Shown here piece after piece: positions 61,001-64,000 of a DNA stretch of 64,000 nt. The notes below the pieces were generated by a model. The model made no database searches. It was not told where the DNA came from and saw only the letters and a list, made by a program, of their open reading frames with translations. Both the position numbers and the translations under genes were made by a program. Position 1 is the stretch's first letter. Every line of letters starts with the position of its first letter. The stretch is from FEN-299 sp963727765. GTDB lineage: Bacteria > Acidobacteriota > Vicinamibacteria > Vicinamibacterales > Fen-181. The stretch spans positions 558,001-622,000 of the forward strand of contig CAVSGZ010000008.1 in NCBI GenBank assembly GCA_963727765.1, in the 5' to 3' direction.

Positions 61001-61313
61001 AGGTGAGGCGTTTGGGCGCGCCCCCCGTCGCCGGCATGACGTACAGGTTCGGCGCGCCGTCGTACTCGGCAGTGAAGACGAGCGTCTTCCCATCGGGCGA
61101 GAACTTCGCTGCCTCCTCGATGCCGGGATGGCTGGTCAGCCGTCTAGCGGTTCCGCCCGCCGCCGGGACCGACCACAGGTCGCCTTCGTAGGTGAACACC
61201 ACCGTGTCACCCGAGATGGTCGGGTACTGCATGAACCGGCCGGGCACACCGCCGGCCGCCGCCGGCGTCAGACAAGCAATGCCCACGACGACGAGCAGGA
61301 GGACTCTGCGCAT
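58065..61313 (-). CDS. tricorn-like S41 protease
   Basis: 1082 aa. A signal peptide (VLLLVVVGIACLTPAAAG) is followed by WD40/PD40-type propeller repeats (SPDGKTLVFTAEYDGAPNLY, SPDGTKLAYNRRG, SPDGSKVAFFSDKTGSYQLY). A core and PDZ-like region come next. The C-terminal S41 domain has GGWTEYFIIDKLER and the catalytic Ser in SNEYNGSDGEAFLED. It should cut peptides in the periplasm. ATG 61313 is chosen because the signal peptide begins there and GGAG precedes it. It is commonly seen in Acidobacteria and Bacteroidetes. Confidence 0.9.
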   Translation of the reverse strand: MRRVLLLVVVGIACLTPAAAGGVPGRFMQYPTISGDTVVFTYEGDLWSVPAAGGTARRLTSHPGIEEAAKFSPDGKTLVFTAEYDGAPNLYVMPATGGAPKRLTFFGAAVQAEAWTPDGKKVVFRSSHEATFRPMTRLYTVSPEGGLPEALPMDRAILCSYSPDGTKLAYNRRGLEEYYWKRYKGGRYVDLWLYDFASRQYMQLSDYVGKSAYPMYAAGKLFFVSDRDPRGVSNLYTIDPATKKVEQVTKFDDFDIQWPATDGRRIVFVRAGRLTVFDPATGATKTPEVDIPSDRWQLAERTINPRENIQSFAVSNDGKSVVFEARGDVLLVPAGDQAQTRDLTGTTASRERYPQMSPDGSKVAFFSDKTGSYQLYVTDAAGKGPWEALTTTLDRTVYHLEWAPDGTKILFGNKDFALFYVDVATKKLTRFASSNQMKNDEFFWEVSDYSWSPDSQWITYSFVQFNRNNQVFLYSLEQNKSFPVTTDFYDSLNPSFDANGDYLYFLSYRNFDTRIDIFEDDHVIEHPVQVMALALKAGQRPPYDRWKGPKDAEPFRIDLAGIESRVFPLPIAPGLYFHLKAGKGVVTYDSLSTYGEAETEELFKPGGEEKWTLHVFDMASQKEAVAEAPIVDWRLSANREQMIVRRAGPTFLVTTPEKFFQNPKAFGTRVSLDQMLVRVNPVQEWTQIFGDTWRWYNEFFYDANMHGHDWKKWGETLRAFVPDLSSRADLNWLLSQMVGELNVSHTYIGGGDMGPLRAPTTQTYTGLLGADLEADPNGGFRLAKIFGPTTYNADLVAPLVRPDVDVKEGDYLVAIDGHALKAGENPYQFLQVTRGQKVSISVNAKPLLDGARTYEIEPLRSEATLRYNRWLAGNIDTVLKASNGEIGYMHIQAMSTNNTGQFDKFWRAFRYKKGIIIDVRGNGGGWTEYFIIDKLERKMTAYNVLRGMEPFRYPGSTTTGPIAVISNEYNGSDGEAFLEDFKARKLGTVIGVPSWGGLVGILNRQLTVDNGTVEQSNNAFYNDQGRWLIEGHGGDPDIVIDNDPASAAAGRDAQLERAVVEVQKQIKAKPFSFPPVPKYPIR

Positions 61314-61380
61314 ACGAACTCCAGGGAATGCACGAGACAGACTGCTGACAGCGCGCTCTCGCACGCCGGACCTCGCCAGA

Positions 61381-61410
61381 TTGTACGGTGGTGGTGCGTC
61401 CTTGTATAGA
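61381..61410 (+). promoter_or_regulatory. putative promoter before the disrupted small gene
   Basis: TTGTAC (61381-61386) and TATAGA (61405-61410) are separated by 18 bases; they match the -35/-10 pattern moderately and point toward the gene at 61557. Confidence 0.35.
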
Positions 61411-61429
61411 ATCTCGCCACGCGGGCCAG

Positions 61430-61499
61430 GAGGCCCGCGCTACCGGTACGAGGCCCGCGGGCCAGCCTTCGACTTCGCCCAGGCCGGGGGAGGCCCGCG
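61430..61499. repeat. GAGGCCCGCG direct repeats
   Basis: Three copies of GAGGCCCGCG start at 61430, 61450 and 61490. GCGGGCC (61421-61427) can pair with GGCCCGC (61432-61438) over the first copy. The remaining gap between the divergent genes, apart from the promoter, shows nothing else. Confidence 0.5.
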
Positions 61500-61556
61500 C
61501 GACAGGCACGAGGTAGGGTCGGCGTCCTCGCCGGCCGAGCGGGAGAGGAGGCAGCG

Positions 61557-61951
61557 ATGCCCGACGAGCATGAGCCCGGCCGCCCTGCCGTCGAAGCCGT
61601 CTTCGTCGCGTGGGTGGTCACGGCGGTGGTTGGCTGGCCGCCGCCCATGCGTTCGCGCGGTGGCTGCCGCCGGAGCTCCCGCCCGGCGTGCCCCTACCGG
61701 CGGTTCCGCTGACGATCAGCATCTTCTATGTCTCGATGGCGTTCGCCCTCTCGCAGGCGATCCTGCCGGGCCCGAAATCGGCCGGCTGCCTGGGCCTGCT
61801 CATTCCGCTGAGCACGGCGACGGCCCTGGCCGCGCGGGGCCTGAGCCCGTCGGTCGTGGTCGGGGCCCTGTTCGCCGGCGTGTTCCTCACGCCAGCGGCT
61901 TACTACATCGCAATCCGGCTGTCGTTCCGGCTCGGCGGCCTGCTGCGGTGA
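61557..61951 (+). pseudogene. small multi-span membrane protein, apparently disrupted
   Basis: ATG 61557 with a strong GGAGG (61548-61552 area) opens MPDEHEPGRPAVEAVFVAWVV, then runs into a frame ending early. From about 61625 the -1 frame gives a continuous hydrophobic protein (GWLAAAHAFARWLPPELPPG, ALSQAILPGPKSAG, GVFLTPAAYYIAIRLSF). One missing base in the GGTGGTTGG at 61625-61633 would join them into 131 aa. After the TGA at 61949-61951 the same frame continues to 62068 with another membrane-like segment (LVALLCALAGTGFVVVVARW), so a second lesion is possible. Function unknown; sequencing error cannot be excluded. Confidence 0.5.
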
Positions 61952-62085
61952 CGCCCGCTCGTCGCCCTGCTGTGCGCCCTGGCCGGTACCGGGTTCGTGG
62001 TCGTGGTGGCGCGCTGGCTGACCTGGCTGTCCGACCCGGCGACTCACGGCCGGTTCTGGCAGGCCTGAGGTATGATGGCCATCCC

Positions 62086-62997
62086 GTGACCACGCTGCTG
62101 TCCATCTTCGCCAACGACGTGCTGCCGGTGTTCGTCGTTGCGGCCGTTGGCTTCACCGTCGCCCGCGTGTTCAAGGCGGACGTGCGGACGCTCTCCCGGA
62201 TCACCTTCAACGCGCTCTCGCCGTGCCTGGTGTTCCACATGCTGGTCACCTCGTCGCTCGGCGCGGCGGACTTCGGGCGAATGACGGCGCTCGCCCTGGT
62301 GACCATCTGCAGCATCGGTGTGGTGGCCCGCCTTGTCGCGCTGCCGTTCCGCCTCGACCGGGCGACGACCAGCGCGTTCCTCATCGTGGTGATGTTCTCG
62401 AACAGCGGCAACTACGGCCTGCCGGTCATCCTGTTCGCGTTCGGCCGCGACGCGCTGGCGCACGCGACGGTCTACTTCGTCGTCAATGCCGTGGCCACCT
62501 ATACGCTCGGCGTGTTCCTGGCGTCGGCCGGGCATCGTTCGCTGGCCCACGCGGCCAGCGGCGTGCTGCGCGTGCCGGCGGTCTGGGCCGTCGTGGCGGC
62601 GGGTGTCGTCATGGGACTCGGCGTGCAGCCGCCGCCTGCCGTCATGCGGCCGGTGGAACTGCTCAGCGCCGCCGCGATCCCGACGATGATCCTCGTGCTC
62701 GGGATGCAGCTCGAGCGGGGGTCGTGGCCGGAGCGCCCGATGCTGGTGGTCGTGGCCGTCGTCCTCGCGCTGATCGTCACCCCGGTGATCGCGCTCGGCG
62801 CCAGCCGGCTGCTCGGGCTGGCGGGCGCGGCGCGCCAGGCGGCGATCCTGCAGTCGGGGATGCCGAGCGCCGTCCTGACCACGATTCTCGCCCTCGAGTT
62901 CGACGTGGCCCCTTCCTTCGTCACCGCGTGCGTGATGCTGTCGACGCTCGCCAGTCCGATCACCGTGACGCTGCTGATCGCTGCACTTCAGCGGTAG
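62086..62997 (+). CDS. AEC (auxin efflux carrier)-family transporter
   Basis: 303 aa with about ten hydrophobic helices in the typical two-bundle arrangement. FVVAAVGFTVARVFKADVRT opens the first repeat, and FSNSGNYGLPVILFAFG is the conserved N-containing crossing motif. The second repeat has GMQLERGSWPERP and SGMPSAVLTTILALEFD. Prokaryotic members export dicarboxylates or other anions; the substrate is unknown. The GTG at 62086 gives a complete first helix. It follows the disrupted membrane gene by about 130 bases. Confidence 0.85.
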   Translation: MTTLLSIFANDVLPVFVVAAVGFTVARVFKADVRTLSRITFNALSPCLVFHMLVTSSLGAADFGRMTALALVTICSIGVVARLVALPFRLDRATTSAFLIVVMFSNSGNYGLPVILFAFGRDALAHATVYFVVNAVATYTLGVFLASAGHRSLAHAASGVLRVPAVWAVVAAGVVMGLGVQPPPAVMRPVELLSAAAIPTMILVLGMQLERGSWPERPMLVVVAVVLALIVTPVIALGASRLLGLAGAARQAAILQSGMPSAVLTTILALEFDVAPSFVTACVMLSTLASPITVTLLIAALQR

Positions 62998-63015
62998 GCA
63001 GGCGCATCGACCCAT

Positions 63016-63131
63016 CTTGCGATCTTGGGATCGTGCGATCTTGCGACCGTGCGGTCTTGCGACTGTGCGTTCTGCGGCGGGCCGCTGCCCTCGGCCCTCA
63101 GCCCAGATCGCAAGATCTCAAGATCGCACGA
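63016..63131. repeat. octamer repeat array with inverted arms
   Basis: Units CTTGCGAT, CTTGGGAT, CGTGCGAT, CTTGCGAC, CGTGCGGT, CTTGCGAC and TGTGCGTT run from 63016 to 63071. The reverse complement of the same units returns near 63103-63133. TCGTGCGATCTTG (63031-63043) is exactly complementary to 63119-63131. The whole convergent gap (62998-63143) is occupied by this; it may serve as a terminator for both genes. Confidence 0.7.
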
Positions 63132-63143
63132 TTGTGAAGATGT

Positions 63144-64000
63144 CTATTTCGGAACGGTGAATTCCCTGTGCTCGATGATCGGCTCGGGGTCGTCGGGGAA
63201 GATCTGCCTGACCAGGGCCCTCGTGGATTCGATGTTCGTGCCGCTCAGGTAGATGGGCGGCGTCGGCGGCGGCGGGACGGGGCCCGAGGCCTTCGCCGGT
63301 TTCCGCTGCAGGAACTGGGCCCTGAACAGCTGCCCCATGATCGGTCCCTGGACGACAAACGGCGTGTCGCCCGCGACCTTCCCGAGCGTCCTGAGCTCAG
63401 CCTGGATCATGGTGTCGAACACCGGGTAGTGCGTGCAGAACTCGCCGACCACGTCGAAGCGATCGCCCGCCTTCGTCTGGCCGACCAGCATGGCGAGGTC
63501 CCGCCGGACCGCCTCGCGCTTGTCGGCGTCGGAGGCCCCGTGCTCGATCATGTCGACCCAGTTGGCCGGCGCGAGTTGGTAGATGACGACCTTCTTCTTC
63601 GGTCCGAGGGCGAGTTGAGTGACATAGGCGAGGCTGTCGATGGTCGGTCCCTTCGAGGTCAGCCAGCGGGGTTGGGTCAGGATCCTGGTCTGGCCGGGCT
63701 TGAACGCGACGTTGAGCGCCCTGGCCAGGAACTTCGGGTAGGTCTCCGACTTCACGGTCGCGGGCGTTGCCATGATCGCCACGGTCACGATGTCCTGGGC
63801 CTGCAGCTTCGCGCTGACCGTCTTCATGACCTCCCGAACCGACACGTCGATGATGGAGTAGACGTGGTTGGGGTAGGTCGGGTTCTCGGCGCGGAGGATC
63901 TCGCGGATGCGCTCGAACTGCGTGGAGGCGGTGTTGCAGGCGATGTAGACGTCGCTCGCGCCGTCGCGGAACGCCGCGAGAATGCCCGCCGATGCGAACT
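63144..64000 (-). CDS. glutamate-racemase-like (MurI/Asp-Glu racemase superfamily) protein, 5' end outside the window
   Basis: The frame is open to the window edge; 285 codons are visible. The two catalytic-Cys contexts of the family are present: YIACNTAST, and FCTHYP (GCTHYP in MurI). ATPATVKSETYPKF matches the MurI ATxATxxSxxY region. The C-terminal 90 residues after THYP, with a Pro-rich loop (PVPPPPTPPIYLSG), are longer and less conserved than MurI, so D-glutamate formation for peptidoglycan is likely but not proven. It converges with the AEC transporter. Confidence 0.72.
   Translation of the reverse strand, partial: FASAGILAAFRDGASDVYIACNTASTQFERIREILRAENPTYPNHVYSIIDVSVREVMKTVSAKLQAQDIVTVAIMATPATVKSETYPKFLARALNVAFKPGQTRILTQPRWLTSKGPTIDSLAYVTQLALGPKKKVVIYQLAPANWVDMIEHGASDADKREAVRRDLAMLVGQTKAGDRFDVVGEFCTHYPVFDTMIQAELRTLGKVAGDTPFVVQGPIMGQLFRAQFLQRKPAKASGPVPPPPTPPIYLSGTNIESTRALVRQIFPDDPEPIIEHREFTVPK

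Noticed and set aside
61314..61556. tRNA or small RNA gene in the 243-base gap
   Set aside because: No cloverleaf, CCA end or T-loop consensus could be found; only promoter-like boxes and short GC repeats are visible.

Overview
The window is GC-rich, densely coding bacterial DNA with short intergenic gaps and many ATGA, GTGA or TAATG overlaps. The gene content suggests an Acidobacteriota genome, perhaps Vicinamibacteria-like, probably from a metagenome assembly. The clues are a duplicated-orphan-type ABC permease, a tricorn-like S41 protease, an S46 peptidase, a FadL porin and GTP-type PEPCK. This assignment is inference, because no rRNA or other marker is present. I found no tRNA, rRNA, CRISPR array, insertion sequence or phage.

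Region 1 (1-15075, + strand) is the most interesting part. After the 3' part of a UPF0182 membrane protein comes an NfnA/NfnB pair (NADH-dependent ferredoxin:NADP+ oxidoreductase). Then a putative promoter near 5317-5346 leads into a nine-gene, mostly overlapping run: an unknown 180-aa protein, two DRTGG-domain proteins, an RsbW-like ATPase, a degenerate [FeFe]-hydrogenase-family iron-sulfur protein, a zinc-ribbon-like protein, and finally NuoE-like, NuoF-like and 1252-aa GltD+NuoG-like subunits. The last three have the architecture of the Sporomusa-type bifurcating transhydrogenase StnABC. The genes before them are the accessory set that normally accompanies HydABC bifurcating hydrogenases. 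Two different NADH/NADPH/ferredoxin transhydrogenases therefore sit side by side, one with a hydrogenase-type sensory module, and no catalytic hydrogenase or maturase is visible.

Region 2 (15223-33475) is mixed housekeeping. It holds glyA (one-base frameshift), an unknown exported protein (one-base frameshift), a split sulfopyruvate-decarboxylase-like pair, a D-aminoacylase-like amidohydrolase, a FadL porin, RidA, an aldo/keto reductase, a phosphoesterase, an MFS transporter, gamma-glutamyltransferase, a lipoprotein, thrC-thrB, a cupin protein, a cytochrome c, a Crp/Fnr regulator and an SH3/NlpC-P60 hydrolase.

Region 3 (33565-50399) has a 1656-aa tandem-duplicated UvrA, an RRM protein, a NYN-domain protein, a GNAT enzyme, an acyltransferase/ACP/acyl-ligase fusion, pckG, a thioredoxin-like lipoprotein, an S46 peptidase, an old-yellow-enzyme homologue and a 23-aa Lys/Ala/Cys micro-ORF.

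Region 4 (50506-64000) holds a minus-strand envelope-glycan operon (ArnT-like membrane protein, polyprenyl-phosphate-type GT2, frameshifted methyltransferase, second GT2). It is followed by the ABC permease, the tricorn-like protease, a disrupted small membrane protein, an AEC transporter and a partial glutamate-racemase-like gene.

Two window-wide patterns stand out. Short tandem repeats of 7-8 bases sit in many intergenic gaps, and a 21-base repeat encodes the linker of the double UvrA. Three frameshifted genes all carry their extra base at a GTAC site, which points to a systematic sequencing or assembly artefact rather than gene decay.
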